From Candidatus Schmidhempelia bombi str. Bimp (GTDB lineage: Bacteria; Pseudomonadota; Gammaproteobacteria; Enterobacterales; Orbaceae): a DNA stretch of 64,000 bases. The translations under genes were made by a program, and so were the position numbers. Location: assembly GCF_000471645.3 (NCBI RefSeq), contig NZ_AWGA01000024.1:24001-88000 (forward strand). Reading direction: 5' to 3'. Under the pieces are notes generated by a model that ran no database searches, had not been told where the DNA came from, and saw nothing but the letters and a program-made list of their open reading frames with translations. Shown piece by piece: positions 1 to 9,945 of this stretch (positions are counted from its first letter, which is position 1; each line of letters starts with the position of its first letter).

Positions 1-671
1 AGCGCTGCTTGGGAAGCAGGAAAATAGTAGATGGCAGTAGGTCGATCAAGTCCTATATGAGGTTCAACACCAAAGGTAAATAAAAATTGAAGCAGTGTAT
101 CATGATCGGCAGTATCTGTATTAAAACCTAAGTTTAATGTATCGACAGCTTTACAAAGCGTATCACGATCGGCGGTTAATGGATCAATATTTAAATGGCG
201 TTGAAACGCCTTTTGATAGCTAATTTGTTCAGCGGGTTCAGTGTCTAAAATAATTTGGAGTAAATCATCTACCTCATTCATCATCTGAATCATATCAAAT
301 TGGATCCGGTACCATTCAAGCATGGTAAACTCAGGATTATGGTAACGTCCAGCCTCTTCATTACGAAAACATTTAGTGATTTGATAAATGGGTCCACTGC
401 CTATCGCGAGTAAGCGCTTCATATGATATTCGGGACTTGTAATCAATGATAACGTTTGCCCTTGCTGATGAGCACTATCTCCAGGCGCGTAATAGTCAGT
501 ATGAAAGGAATTGAGGTGAACATCGGTCACGGCGGCATGGCTCAATATCGGTGTTTCTACTTCAAGAATACCCCGATCAGCAAAAAATTGCCTAATCTGA
601 TTAATAATTTTTGTTCTTTTTAATAAATTAGTGATTGGCGCGTTAGACTGCCAATTTTCCGTATTAGTCAT
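1..671 (-). CDS. epmA: Elongation factor P--(R)-beta-lysine ligase EpmA (5' part only)
   Basis: EpmA (PoxA/GenX) is a class II lysyl-tRNA synthetase-like enzyme that attaches beta-lysine to elongation factor P instead of charging tRNA. The gene starts at ATG 671 and reads left off the window, so about 223 N-terminal codons of a protein usually near 325 residues are visible. The translated segment contains the class II motif 2 region [19 protein letters not shown], preceded by [13 protein letters not shown], which is the standard start of the catalytic domain. No anticodon-binding domain precedes it, which separates it from LysS. It is divergent from the prepilin genes. The C-terminal part, including motif 3, is not in the window. 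Confidence 0.93.
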   Translation of the reverse strand, partial: MTNTENWQSNAPITNLLKRTKIINQIRQFFADRGILEVETPILSHAAVTDVHLNSFHTDYYAPGDSAHQQGQTLSLITSPEYHMKRLLAIGSGPIYQITKCFRNEEAGRYHNPEFTMLEWYRIQFDMIQMMNEVDDLLQIILDTEPAEQISYQKAFQRHLNIDPLTADRDTLCKAVDTLNLGFNTDTADHDTLLQFLFTFGVEPHIGLDRPTAIYYFPASQAA

Positions 672-915
672 GAAATCTTTAAACCCTGTGGTTACTCATA
701 AAAAGCATGCAAATAGCTGATCTATTATCGCAACTAAATAGATCTAAATATAATGATGTCTTTTTTAGTTATTATATTTATGCATTTTAACATTTAATAA
801 ATGTAACCGATTCTAACAATTTTCGTGATTTCTCACAATTGAAGTTTTTTTATGTTTCCCTAACGATAGTATAGGCTAAAGTACTATATGATTAATCTGA
901 GTAGGGCAACAAGGT

Positions 916-1428
916 ATGATCAAGAAATTATTTTTTAATATAAAAAACTGCCAAGGCTTTACATTGATTGAATTAGCCATCGCTATGGCGATATTAGCTA
1001 TCATATCAACAACCGGAGTCAGTTATTGGCAAAATATCAAACAACGCTCCGAACTTAAAGCAACGACATTATTATTGGCAAAGTTTATGCAGCAACTCTA
1101 TGCACAAGCAAATTGGCAAAATAAAGCCATGATAGTTTGGTTGATAAAGAAAGATCAATCATGGTGCGTGGTGGCGACAGAAGCCCCCATTTTCCCCACT
1201 GATTGTCATTTGGCCATGTTATCATTCACTCCACTTTCGCCTTCAGTACAAGCGATAGGTTTAACTGAGGAAAAACCTATTGTATTTTATGGAAAAAGAG
1301 GGATGGCGCAAGCAGGTACTATTCAATTAAGCAATAATCAGGGAATAGCTAAAATCATTGTTTCTTGGCGTGGGCGTATTCGTTATTGCAGCCAAAATAT
1401 TTTTTTTATGGGTATACCGCAATGTTAA
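916..1428 (+). CDS. ppdA: PpdA/ComN-like minor prepilin
   Basis: A 170-residue type IV pilin-like protein. After a short basic leader it has the prepilin peptidase site and hydrophobic helix GFTLIELAIAMAILAI (about residues 15-30), with Glu at position +5 of the mature protein as pilins require. The rest is a small periplasmic domain with Cys residues near residues 84 and 97 and near the C-terminus. It is the first of four overlapping genes that match the ppdA-ppdB-ygdB-ppdC cluster of enterobacteria and comNOPQ of Pasteurellaceae, minor pilins used in pilus priming and DNA uptake. The individual name rests on position and pilin features, not on strong sequence identity. Confidence 0.75.
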   Translation: MIKKLFFNIKNCQGFTLIELAIAMAILAIISTTGVSYWQNIKQRSELKATTLLLAKFMQQLYAQANWQNKAMIVWLIKKDQSWCVVATEAPIFPTDCHLAMLSFTPLSPSVQAIGLTEEKPIVFYGKRGMAQAGTIQLSNNQGIAKIIVSWRGRIRYCSQNIFFMGIPQC

Positions 1429-1982
1429 AACAACAGGGATTTAGTTTATTCGAAATGCTACTCGTTTTAGCTTTATCATCTATTTTGATACTGACGATTA
1501 TCCAGTTCTTTCCTATTTTTCAGCGACAATGGTTATCTTTATATCAAAAACAGTACATCATGCATATAGTAAATAATACCTTATTACCGTTTTATAAAGA
1601 TATTAAACGCGCTGGATTTATGGCTAAAATCAATTCGCAACCGATAGTAGCTGCTTTACAGGTTAATCCAAAAGGGGACTGTATTATTATCCATTATGAT
1701 CTTAACCGCAAAGGAATCTGGGTAATAGATGAAAAAGATCCATCCAAAGTCAATACTTTTGTTTATCGTTATGCTAAAAATAATGTGGAATATCGTTCTG
1801 GCGTACCAAATTGTGGCGGTATAGGATGGGAAAAACTCTTTGATAACAAAGAGATAAATATTATACAGTTTCAGTTATTTGATCATCAGTTATATTTGGA
1901 AATAAAAATAATGGGGACTTTAGTTACCGCACCGAATATTAGTTACTCATTATCACGAATGATTCGATATGAAAATCGATAA
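1422..1982 (+). CDS. ppdB: PpdB/ComO-like minor prepilin
   Basis: A prepilin of 186 residues if started at ATG 1422. This start overlaps the stop of the preceding gene (ATGTTAA) and puts the cleavage motif GFSLFEMLLVLALSS within ten residues of the start, as expected for a class III leader. An in-frame upstream extension to 1365 would place a long unlikely leader before the pilin signal. One hydrophobic helix is followed by a periplasmic domain with Cys residues near the middle (KGDC) and at PNCGG. It probably acts with its neighbours as an initiating minor pilin complex exported through a PilQ/PilD-type machine encoded elsewhere. Confidence 0.72.
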   Translation: MLKQQGFSLFEMLLVLALSSILILTIIQFFPIFQRQWLSLYQKQYIMHIVNNTLLPFYKDIKRAGFMAKINSQPIVAALQVNPKGDCIIIHYDLNRKGIWVIDEKDPSKVNTFVYRYAKNNVEYRSGVPNCGGIGWEKLFDNKEINIIQFQLFDHQLYLEIKIMGTLVTAPNISYSLSRMIRYENR

Positions 1983-2397
1983 TACTAATGCGCAATCAGG
2001 GGCCATATTATTGGCTATGGTCTTAAGCTTTCTAATATTAAGTTCATTATTTATGGTCTTCTTTCTACGCTTAGAGACGCAATGGCAACAACAACTGTTT
2101 TATGAAAAACGTTATTATCACCATTTTAATCAAGCGAGATCGGCATTAAATTGGGGATTACAACAACGCTGGCCATCGCCATCCCAGCATTGGTATTGCC
2201 AAGCGTTTACTGATTCTCAAATTATGAGTTGTATAAAACAATCAAAACACACTGGATTTACAGTGATTAAGGGCATCAGTGCTTCACTGCCCTTATATGC
2301 TTTAGTCATATACTATCCAGATGGACGCTTATATTTTACTAAAGGGCAATGGCTAGATTTTTGTCCAGAGCCGAATGAGGTCGATTGTGAATCATAA
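1969..2397 (+). CDS. ygdB: YgdB/ComP-like pilin-associated membrane protein
   Basis: A 142-residue protein starting 14 bases inside the end of the previous gene. It has an N-terminal hydrophobic helix (SGAILLAMVLSFLILSSLFMV, about residues 10-30) but a PilX-like rather than canonical G-F-T-L-I-E cleavage site. This fits the YgdB/ComP position, third in the quartet. The periplasmic part contains four Cys residues (near 69, 80, 124 and 140), compatible with two disulfides. Function is inferred from position: a minor or pseudopilin component co-assembled with the neighbouring prepilins. The family is poorly characterised. Confidence 0.6.
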   Translation: MKIDNTNAQSGAILLAMVLSFLILSSLFMVFFLRLETQWQQQLFYEKRYYHHFNQARSALNWGLQQRWPSPSQHWYCQAFTDSQIMSCIKQSKHTGFTVIKGISASLPLYALVIYYPDGRLYFTKGQWLDFCPEPNEVDCES

Positions 2398-2728
2398 ACG
2401 CCTATTCACTCAATCAGGTAGTAGCACCATTGAATTTTTATGTGCCGCTCTTTTATTATCGATTACTATTACTATTTTATTGCGTTTTCACCAACAAATT
2501 GTATTGCGATTAGCGCAACACACCTATATTCTTGAGACAGAGCGCTTGATTTTTGAACAGCTTGATAATTATCCGCTCACTATTCCTTATGATAAGCAGC
2601 ATTGGTCTTGCCAAACCTATACCGTAAACCACCAAGGTAATTGCGCGTTAATTGAAGTAAGTTGTCAATTTCAATATGGGCAGCTTCTTCGTCAACAACG
2701 TTGGTTTTGTTCACCTCAAAACGATTAA
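2375..2728 (+). CDS. ppdC: PpdC/ComQ-like minor prepilin
   Basis: A 117-residue prepilin overlapping the preceding gene by 23 bases (ATG 2375; GTG 2387 is an alternative start). The pilin signal is SGSSTIEFLCAALLLSITITILL, with the conserved Glu five residues after the likely cleavage point. The short C-terminal domain has Cys at TYTVNHQGNC, VSCQF and WFCS. It is the last gene of the quartet. In E. coli and Haemophilus this cluster is directly followed by recC, but here the next gene is rpsF. Confidence 0.65.
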   Translation: MRSIVNHKRLFTQSGSSTIEFLCAALLLSITITILLRFHQQIVLRLAQHTYILETERLIFEQLDNYPLTIPYDKQHWSCQTYTVNHQGNCALIEVSCQFQYGQLLRQQRWFCSPQND

Positions 2729-2817
2729 CTTTATTTGCTACGCTGTGGTGTAGTAAACATTCTATTTAGCGCTTCTAATTGAGTTGATCAACGCTATTAA
2801 ATAATCCATGATCCACC

Positions 2818-2846
2818 TAGCATAATAATTTTAGATAAGCTATAAT
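2818..2846 (+). promoter_or_regulatory. Probable promoter of the rpsF operon
   Basis: A perfect -10 hexamer TATAAT lies at 2841-2846, about 97 bases upstream of the rpsF start. The -35 region at about 2818 (TAGCAT) matches poorly. The space before it has no coding potential. The 5' leader downstream is GC-richer than the surroundings and carries the ribosome binding site TAGGGAGC just before ATG 2943. An S6:S18 autoregulatory leader structure is known for this operon in several bacteria, but I could not fold the RNA. Confidence 0.4.
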
Positions 2847-2942
2847 ACGCCGTCAATTTCAACCGCCACTTTTCACGTTCCTTGCTTTCATTGGGCTGCG
2901 GTTGACCCAGACAGAAAGCTGATTAATCCGTAGGGAGCTATA

Positions 2943-3359
2943 ATGCGTCATTACGAAATTGTTTTTATGGTTCATCCAGACCAGAGCGAACAAGTCGCTG
3001 GTATGATTGAACGTTATACCGGTATATTAACCAATGCCGGTGGTACTATCCATCGTTTAGAAGACTGGGGTCGTCGCCAGTTGGCTTATCCTATCGAAAA
3101 ATTGCATAAAGCGCATTATGTTCTTATGAACGTAGAAGCGAAGCAAGAAGCGGTTGACGAGTTAGAAGACAGCTTCCGCTTTAACGACGCAGTGATTCGT
3201 AGTTTAATTATGCGTACAAAACACGCTGTTACTGAAGCATCTCCAATGTTAAAAGCAAAAGATGAGCGTAAATCTCATGACAGTTTTGCTGATGACGCTG
3301 ACGTGAATAATGACGTGCAGGGTGATGAAGAAGTGGCTGCTGAGGAATCAGAAGATTAA
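2943..3359 (+). CDS. rpsF: 30S ribosomal protein S6
   Basis: Ribosomal protein S6 binds S18 and the central domain of 16S rRNA in the small subunit platform. The 138-residue protein begins with the typical [18 protein letters not shown] and contains the [10 protein letters not shown] segment shared by all S6 proteins. The C-terminus is an acidic tail ending [10 protein letters not shown], comparable with the E. coli S6 tail that RimK extends with glutamates. First gene of rpsF-priB-rpsR-rplI, the standard gammaproteobacterial order. Confidence 0.98.
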   Translation: MRHYEIVFMVHPDQSEQVAGMIERYTGILTNAGGTIHRLEDWGRRQLAYPIEKLHKAHYVLMNVEAKQEAVDELEDSFRFNDAVIRSLIMRTKHAVTEASPMLKAKDERKSHDSFADDADVNNDVQGDEEVAAEESED

Positions 3360-3365
3360 TTCATT

Positions 3366-3900
<535 letters not shown>

Positions 3901-3922
3901 TTAGTAACAAGAGGAAAATATA

Positions 3923-4375
3923 ATGCAAGTTATTCTACTCGATAAAGTTGCTAATTTAGGCAGCTTAGGTGACCAAGTACAGGTTAAAGCCGGTTATGCA
4001 CGTAACTTCTTAATCCCTCAGGGTAAAGCTGTACCTGCGACTAAACATAACATCGCGTTTTTTGAAGCACGTCGTTCTGAATTAGAAGCTAAATTAGTTG
4101 ACGTATTAAAAGCGGCTGAAGCGAAAGCGGCTGAAATTGCTGAATTAGCTCAAGTTACTATCGCAACTAAAGCGGGTGACGAAGGTAAATTATTCGGTTC
4201 TATCGGTACTCGTGATATTGCTGATGCGCTTAAAGCAAAAAATATTGATGTTGTTAAAAGCCAAGTACGTTTACCTAACGGTGTTTTACGTGTTGTTGGT
4301 GAACATGAAGTGATGTTACAACTTCACAGCGAAGTATTTGCAAAAATCATTGTTAATATTATTGCTGAAGCTTAA
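3923..4375 (+). CDS. rplI: 50S ribosomal protein L9
   Basis: L9 has an N-terminal 23S rRNA-binding domain, a long connecting helix and a C-terminal domain extending from the L1 side of the 50S subunit. The 150-residue sequence shows the N-terminal signature [19 protein letters not shown] with [14 protein letters not shown], the Ala/Glu/Lys-rich helix around residues 45-75, and a normal C-domain. Strong ribosome binding site AAGAGG before ATG 3923. Last gene of the operon, closed by the terminator at 4393. Confidence 0.98.
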   Translation: MQVILLDKVANLGSLGDQVQVKAGYARNFLIPQGKAVPATKHNIAFFEARRSELEAKLVDVLKAAEAKAAEIAELAQVTIATKAGDEGKLFGSIGTRDIADALKAKNIDVVKSQVRLPNGVLRVVGEHEVMLQLHSEVFAKIIVNIIAEA

Positions 4376-4392
4376 TTGATTTTTATTTATGT

Positions 4393-4416
4393 AAAACCCG
4401 CTTAGGCGGGTTTTTT
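4393..4416 (+). terminator. Rho-independent terminator of the rpsF-rplI operon
   Basis: Stem AAAACCCGC / GCGGGTTTT with loop TTAG, followed by T residues. It begins 18 bases after the rplI stop codon. Confidence 0.92.
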
Positions 4417-4533
4417 ATTATTAGTGGTTTTGAATATCAACTATTTGCTGTTGTCATTTGTGGTTAAGCAGGGTGTTTAATCTATGCTTAATAAACAGCG
4501 ATCAAATTTATTAAAAAGAGAGAAACAAAAGCT

Positions 4534-5154
4534 ATGGCAAAAATTCAACTTGAAACTCAACAGGCGCAGGCAAGTTATGGGATCGGTTTACAAATTGGTC
4601 AACAATTGCAAAGTTCTGGTTTAAAAGATTTAGATGCGCAAGCGTTGGCTGCTGGCATTCATGATGTGTTGGCTGGTAATCCGCCCGCTGTTTCATTAGA
4701 AGTATTACATAACGCATTGCGTAAAATGCATGAAGAAGCGGAACAACAGCGCCAGTCGCAAGCACAAGCAGCAGCACAAGCAGGGAAAGATTATTTAGCG
4801 AATAATCTTACGCAAGATGGTGTTAAAAGTACCGAATCTGGATTGCAATATAAGATAATTAAACAAGGTGAGGGCAAACTTGCCAGTGCCAGTGATCGTG
4901 TACGAGTTCATTATACTGGACGCTTAATTGATGGTACCGTATTTGATAGTTCGGTCGAACGTGGACAACCAGCAGAATTCCCTGTGAATGGGGTTATTGC
5001 CGGTTGGATTGAAGCGTTACAATTAATGCCAGTAGGTTCAAAATGGGAACTCTATATTCCACAAGAGTTAGCTTATGGCGAACGTGGGGCTGGTAGCAGC
5101 ATTCCTCCTTATAGTGCATTAATCTTTGAAGTCGAATTATTAGATATAGTGTAA
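4534..5154 (+). CDS. fklB: FKBP-type peptidyl-prolyl cis-trans isomerase (FKBP22)
   Basis: FklB catalyses cis-trans isomerisation of prolyl bonds. Its 206 residues equal E. coli FklB. Residues 1-70 form the FkpA/FklB N-terminal dimerisation domain, followed by an Ala/Gln-rich helix (about 70-90). The C-terminal FKBP domain includes [34 protein letters not shown] and the final [12 protein letters not shown], keeping the pocket residues of the family (Y, F, D, W, Y). No signal peptide is seen, so a cytoplasmic location is likely. It has its own transcription unit between two hairpin terminators. Confidence 0.93.
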   Translation: MAKIQLETQQAQASYGIGLQIGQQLQSSGLKDLDAQALAAGIHDVLAGNPPAVSLEVLHNALRKMHEEAEQQRQSQAQAAAQAGKDYLANNLTQDGVKSTESGLQYKIIKQGEGKLASASDRVRVHYTGRLIDGTVFDSSVERGQPAEFPVNGVIAGWIEALQLMPVGSKWELYIPQELAYGERGAGSSIPPYSALIFEVELLDIV

Positions 5155-5171
5155 TTAGTTTTGATAGTGTA

Positions 5172-5215
5172 AGTGCATATTGTGATGGATTACATTAACA
5201 TATGCACTATTTTAA
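5172..5215 (+). terminator. Hairpin downstream of fklB
   Basis: Inverted repeat AGTGCATAT (5172-5180) / ATATGCACT (5200-5208), followed by ATTTTAAATTT. The loop is long (19 bases) and the T tract interrupted, so termination is plausible but not certain. Confidence 0.5.
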
Positions 5216-5293
5216 ATTTGCCATGCTGTTCTACCTATATTTATCTATTTTCAATAACGTAGCATAATGACGATGGTTTTATTATCAGGATAA

Positions 5294-6187
<894 letters not shown>

Positions 6188-6214
6188 CATTATTTTGTTG
6201 TAGGATTAAAATAG

Positions 6215-6257
6215 ATAGGAAAATCAATAAATGATCTTATATTGACTTTCCTATTTG
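6215..6257. terminator. Bidirectional terminator between convergent dapB and hemN
   Basis: A 15-bp inverted repeat with one mismatch, ATAGGAAAATCAATA (6215-6229) against TATTGACTTTCCTAT (6240-6254), in the 95-base gap between the convergent genes. It has A-rich sequence on the left and T-rich sequence on the right. Confidence 0.6.
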
Positions 6258-6282
6258 TTGAATTAATTTTAACGGTAAACGG

Positions 6283-7662
6283 TTAGATCACTCTAGAAAA
6301 CTGTTGTTGTCTTGCTAAATTACGCATATAACGATCAAAACACATACAAATATTGCGAATAAGCAGCCGTCCTTTAGCGGTAACGACTATTGTCTGCTGT
6401 TCGATATTGACCAGATTATCTTGAATAAATGGCGTGAGTAAAGCGATATCTTCAGCAAAATAGTCATCAAAATGAATTTGATAACGTGCCGCAATGGACA
6501 TTTTATCTAAAGTGAAATGGCAAATTAATTGTTTAATAACATCCCGTCGAATAAGATCATCTCGAGTCATAACAAGCCCTTTCCAAGGCGTATGTTGACC
6601 GACAGAATTGGTATAAGTGCTAAGATCCTTATGATTTTGAGCATAGCTATTGCCTAACATACTAATAGCGGACACCCCTAAGCCTAATAAATCATTTTCG
6701 GCTAAGGTGGTATACCCTTGGAAATTCCTATGTAATAGCCCTTGTTCTTGAGCAATAGCCAATTCATCCGTAGGCTTGGCAAAATGATCCATCCCTATAT
6801 AGCGATAATCTGCATGGATCAAGGTTTCAATCGTTTTTTGTAAAATTGCTAATTTCGTCTTGGCATTTGGCAGATCTTGATCTTTAATTTTACGCTGAGC
6901 GGCAAAGCGTTGCGGTAAATGCGCGTAATTAAAAATACTTAAACGATCAGGAGCGAGTTCAATAATTTTGTCTAAGGTATAAATAAAGCTATCTACAGTT
7001 TGAGTAGGCAAGCCATAAATAAGATCGAGATTAATCGACTGAAAATGGTTAGCTTTAGCTCGTTTAATTAAATCGGTAATAAATTGCTCATCTTGCTCAC
7101 GATTAATAAGTTTCTGTACTTGTTTATCAAAATCTTGAATCCCGATACTTAAACGATTAAATCCCTCCTTGGCTAAGTGATCGATGGTGCTTAATTCAAT
7201 CTCACGTGGATCAATTTCAATCGACATTTCGGCTTGTTTGGCAAACGTGAAATGTTTTTTTAACATAGCCATGAGTTGGCTAATTTCTTCTTCATTTAAA
7301 AAAGTAGGCGTACCGCCCCCCCAGTGTAATTGCGTGACTTGGCGTGTTTTAAAGTAGGCACTGCGGGCAATTATTTCTTGTTCTAAACTATTTAAGTAAC
7401 GAGCAACTTTATCTCTTTGTCGAGTAATAATTTTATTACAGCCACAGAAATAACAAAGTTTGTGACAAAAAGGAATATGTACATATAAAGAAAGATTACG
7501 TTCAGGATAGCATTCTGCAGCCTGTCTGAAATCAACTTCAGTAAATTGTTCATTAAATTCTAGCGCCGTTGGATATGAAGTATAACGTGGTCCGGAATAG
7601 TTATACTTTTCAATCAGTGATTGATCCCATTCGATTCGACTAAAAGGATGATTATCTGACAT
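6283..7662 (-). CDS. hemN: Oxygen-independent coproporphyrinogen III oxidase (dehydrogenase)
   Basis: HemN is a radical SAM enzyme that decarboxylates coproporphyrinogen III to protoporphyrinogen IX without oxygen. The 459-residue protein carries the CxxxCxxC cluster motif in HIPFCHKLCYFCGCNK (about residues 58-73), the GGGTPTFL motif of the SAM-binding loop, and a C-terminal HemN domain ending in the CFDRYMRNLARQQ helix. Length matches E. coli HemN (457). It lies downstream of yihI as in E. coli. With hemCDXY at 19.5-23.5 kb, it shows that this organism makes haem and can do so anaerobically. Confidence 0.97.
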   Translation of the reverse strand: MSDNHPFSRIEWDQSLIEKYNYSGPRYTSYPTALEFNEQFTEVDFRQAAECYPERNLSLYVHIPFCHKLCYFCGCNKIITRQRDKVARYLNSLEQEIIARSAYFKTRQVTQLHWGGGTPTFLNEEEISQLMAMLKKHFTFAKQAEMSIEIDPREIELSTIDHLAKEGFNRLSIGIQDFDKQVQKLINREQDEQFITDLIKRAKANHFQSINLDLIYGLPTQTVDSFIYTLDKIIELAPDRLSIFNYAHLPQRFAAQRKIKDQDLPNAKTKLAILQKTIETLIHADYRYIGMDHFAKPTDELAIAQEQGLLHRNFQGYTTLAENDLLGLGVSAISMLGNSYAQNHKDLSTYTNSVGQHTPWKGLVMTRDDLIRRDVIKQLICHFTLDKMSIAARYQIHFDDYFAEDIALLTPFIQDNLVNIEQQTIVVTAKGRLLIRNICMCFDRYMRNLARQQQFSRVI

Positions 7663-7685
7663 AGCGTTTCCGGTTTGTGAAGTTA

Positions 7686-7823
7686 TTATTGCTTCTTATG
7701 AGATGACATTCTATTGTTATTCGTTTTATTGATTTTATATCTTAATCTGTTTAGCTTATTGATAACGAGAAATGTGGCTACAATTAAGCCACAATAAAAT
7801 CCTAGCATAATAAGTAGTAACAT
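7686..7823 (-). CDS. Small membrane protein between yihI and hemN (45 aa)
   Basis: Starting at ATG 7823, a 45-codon frame reads MLLLIMLGFYCGLIVATFLV and then a strongly basic, Asn/Lys/Arg-rich tail, stopping at 7686. The first 21 residues form one clear transmembrane helix. It starts 9 bases after the yihI stop and ends 23 bases before hemN, on the same strand, so it would be cotranscribed. Many gammaproteobacteria carry a DUF2489 membrane protein of about 150 residues at this exact place with a similar N-terminal helix. This could be a shortened relative or remnant, or an independent microprotein. No strong ribosome binding site is visible. Confidence 0.5.
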   Translation of the reverse strand: MLLLIMLGFYCGLIVATFLVINKLNRLRYKINKTNNNRMSSHKKQ

Positions 7824-7832
7824 AATAAAACG

Positions 7833-8312
7833 TTATTGCCTTAATAATTTCATTATATCTTCATGTTCGCTTTCTTCTGATTGATCATCATACTCATAGC
7901 CTAATAAATTCATTAATTCATCAATACGGGCTAAGTTACGCTCAAGATAGTGTTGTTCTTGCTTAGTAAGCGTTTCGCCTAAATCAACGCGATCTAATAG
8001 CTGTTCAAGTTTAGGATCATTTTCTAATTTTTCTAATTCTTGCTCTGGGGGCAACGCTATTTTAGCCGATTTATTGGTATTGATCGATGATATGGTTGCT
8101 ATGTTATCAACAATTAATGGAATAGGTTTCTTACTACCAATACGCCTATCTGACTTAGGTAATTGATTCGGTTTACGTTGCTGATTTTCATCCGCGACTT
8201 GGCGATGACCACTTGGTAAACCTTTATGTTTACGTTTCTTTTTTAATAAACGACACTCATCATTGATTTCTTGGCGAGTTTTCTTTTTTTTACGGGTATT
8301 TAATTTTGTCAT
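7833..8312 (-). CDS. yihI: Der GTPase-activating protein YihI
   Basis: YihI stimulates the GTPase activity of Der (EngA), a 50S subunit assembly factor, and so tunes ribosome biogenesis. The 159-residue protein has the family layout: a very basic Lys-rich N-terminal half (RKKKKTRQE, KKKRKHKGLPSGHR), a linker, and an acidic C-terminal domain beginning near LPPEQELEKLENDPKLEQLLDR and ending in Glu/Asp-rich sequence. Its position upstream of hemN on the same strand is the E. coli arrangement. Confidence 0.9.
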   Translation of the reverse strand: MTKLNTRKKKKTRQEINDECRLLKKKRKHKGLPSGHRQVADENQQRKPNQLPKSDRRIGSKKPIPLIVDNIATISSINTNKSAKIALPPEQELEKLENDPKLEQLLDRVDLGETLTKQEQHYLERNLARIDELMNLLGYEYDDQSEESEHEDIMKLLRQ

Positions 8313-8491
8313 ACTTATCTACAACTTATATAGAATTAATAACTTATAAAGTTATCATGTTGATATTTAGTACGAAATGTAACAGAAAGCAGAAAAAAAG
8401 TATAGGATGATTGGAAAAAGCTTGCGATTTTATTCGATAATTGGTAAAAGAAGTGGCACAGTTACTGTTACTAACCAGCGAAATAAGAGAT

Positions 8492-9427
8492 ATGACAATG
8501 CCTAGCAGTCCCTATATGCAATTTAATCGAGAGCAATGGGCTATTTTACGCAATTACCTGCCTATGACATTAACCTCAGCAGATATTGAAGCATTACAAG
8601 GGATTAATGACGATCTGTCTATTGAAGAAGTAAGTGATATTTATCTCCCACTTTCTCGTTTAATTAATTATTATATCAGTGCCAACATTAGTCGACAGAC
8701 AGTATTAGATAAATTTTTAGGTCGAACGCAAAAAGTGCCTTATATTATTGGGATTGCTGGTTCTGTTGCCGTTGGGAAAAGTACCACAGCCAGAGTGATG
8801 CAAGCATTATTAAGTTGTTGGCCGGAACATCGTAATGTTGCTTTAGTCACTACTGACGGTTTTTTATATCCGAATAAGGTATTAAAAGAGCGCGGTATTA
8901 TGAACAAGAAAGGCTTTCCGCAATCTTATGATATCAAAAAGTTATTACAATTTGTTGCCGATGTTAAATCAGGAAAACCGCATATTAAAGCGCCCGTCTA
9001 TTCTCATCTTGTTTATGATATTGTTGAAGATGAGACATTAACTATCGAATGTCCCGATATCCTTATTTTAGAGGGGCTTAATGTGTTACAGGGGGCGACC
9101 AACTGTTCACTTCCTGAAAAGCGCGTTTTTGTCTCAGATTATGTTGATTTTTCTATCTATGTTGATGCCGAAACCGAGTTATTACATAACTGGTATATTA
9201 GCCGTTTTCTAAAATTTAGGCATGGTGCGTTTAGCGATCCGAACTCCTATTTTCATCATTATGCGACGTTGCCTGAAGATGAAGCTATCGCGATCGCCAA
9301 TAAACTTTGGAAAGAGATTAATGAGTGTAACCTTGTGGAAAATATATTACCTACGCGTGAGCGAGCTAATTTAATTTTAACGAAGGGTGATAGTCATAAA
9401 GTAAAAAACGTTTATTTAAGAAAGTAG
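8492..9427 (+). CDS. coaA: Type I pantothenate kinase
   Basis: CoaA phosphorylates pantothenate, the committed and feedback-regulated step of coenzyme A synthesis. The P-loop is [13 protein letters not shown], followed by TTDGFLYPN and [13 protein letters not shown], all diagnostic for the bacterial type I enzyme, and the C-terminus [15 protein letters not shown] is conserved. I place the start at ATG 8492 (311 residues). ATG 8498 is equally possible and is better spaced from the AAGAGA ribosome binding site. An in-frame extension upstream to 8441 is unsupported by homology. A DUF1090 gene follows 17 bases later. Confidence 0.94.
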   Translation: MTMPSSPYMQFNREQWAILRNYLPMTLTSADIEALQGINDDLSIEEVSDIYLPLSRLINYYISANISRQTVLDKFLGRTQKVPYIIGIAGSVAVGKSTTARVMQALLSCWPEHRNVALVTTDGFLYPNKVLKERGIMNKKGFPQSYDIKKLLQFVADVKSGKPHIKAPVYSHLVYDIVEDETLTIECPDILILEGLNVLQGATNCSLPEKRVFVSDYVDFSIYVDAETELLHNWYISRFLKFRHGAFSDPNSYFHHYATLPEDEAIAIANKLWKEINECNLVENILPTRERANLILTKGDSHKVKNVYLRK

Positions 9428-9444
9428 TGAATTGAGATGATATA

Positions 9445-9867
9445 ATGAAAATCACATTAATAAAATTTGTTATTGCGGTGGTTTGTTTCTTTTCATCGCT
9501 AAATATATACGCGGCTGAAGACGGGTATACTTGTGCGAGTAAAAAAGCCGTATTAGCAAAAAAGTTAGATTATGCAAAGCAAGCGAATAATCAATATGAA
9601 ATAGCCCATTTAGTTACAGCCCTTAATACAATAGATTCTCACTGTAGCAATGTTGAGTTAGAAAAAAAGTATCTAGATAATGTTTCTAAAAAAGTAAAAG
9701 AAGTCGCTAAATATCAAAAACAGCTCAATGAAGCTAAAATCAATAAAAATGAGAAGAAAATCATAAAAAAACAACATAAATTACAAGAGAAACAGGCTGA
9801 ACTGGATACCGCAAAAGCGGAACTAGCTAACTTTTATAAATTGTTACAGCTCGAACAGGCTAAATAA
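9445..9867 (+). CDS. DUF1090 periplasmic protein (YqjC-like)
   Basis: A 140-residue exported protein of unknown function. Residues 1-23 form a signal peptide (hydrophobic VIAVVCFFSSLNIYAA with an Ala cleavage site). The mature part has two Cys (TCASK and HCSN), probably disulfide bonded, followed by a long Lys/Glu-rich coiled coil from about residue 70 to the end. This matches the DUF1090 family (E. coli YqjC): a CAxK motif, helix pair and charged C-terminal helix. Expression with coaA is possible from spacing, but no functional link is known. Confidence 0.8.
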   Translation: MKITLIKFVIAVVCFFSSLNIYAAEDGYTCASKKAVLAKKLDYAKQANNQYEIAHLVTALNTIDSHCSNVELEKKYLDNVSKKVKEVAKYQKQLNEAKINKNEKKIIKKQHKLQEKQAELDTAKAELANFYKLLQLEQAK

Positions 9868-9883
9868 CGAAATGATTTTTACT

Positions 9884-9917
9884 AGCTAAAAAGCGTTATT
9901 TATAACGCTTTTTAGCT
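9884..9917. terminator. Bidirectional terminator between DUF1090 gene and dsbA-like gene
   Basis: A perfect 15-bp inverted repeat, AGCTAAAAAGCGTTA (9884-9898) and its complement (9903-9917), with loop TTTA. T runs inside the arms serve both strands, and it lies between convergent genes. Confidence 0.85.
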
Positions 9918-9945
9918 GTTTAAACTAACATTTAGTTTATCTAAG

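Noticed and set aside
824-838. CRP-like half-sites CGTGA/TCACA upstream of the prepilin genes, suggesting competence regulation
   Set aside because: The spacer between half-sites is 4 bases instead of the 6 required for a CRP or CRP-S site.
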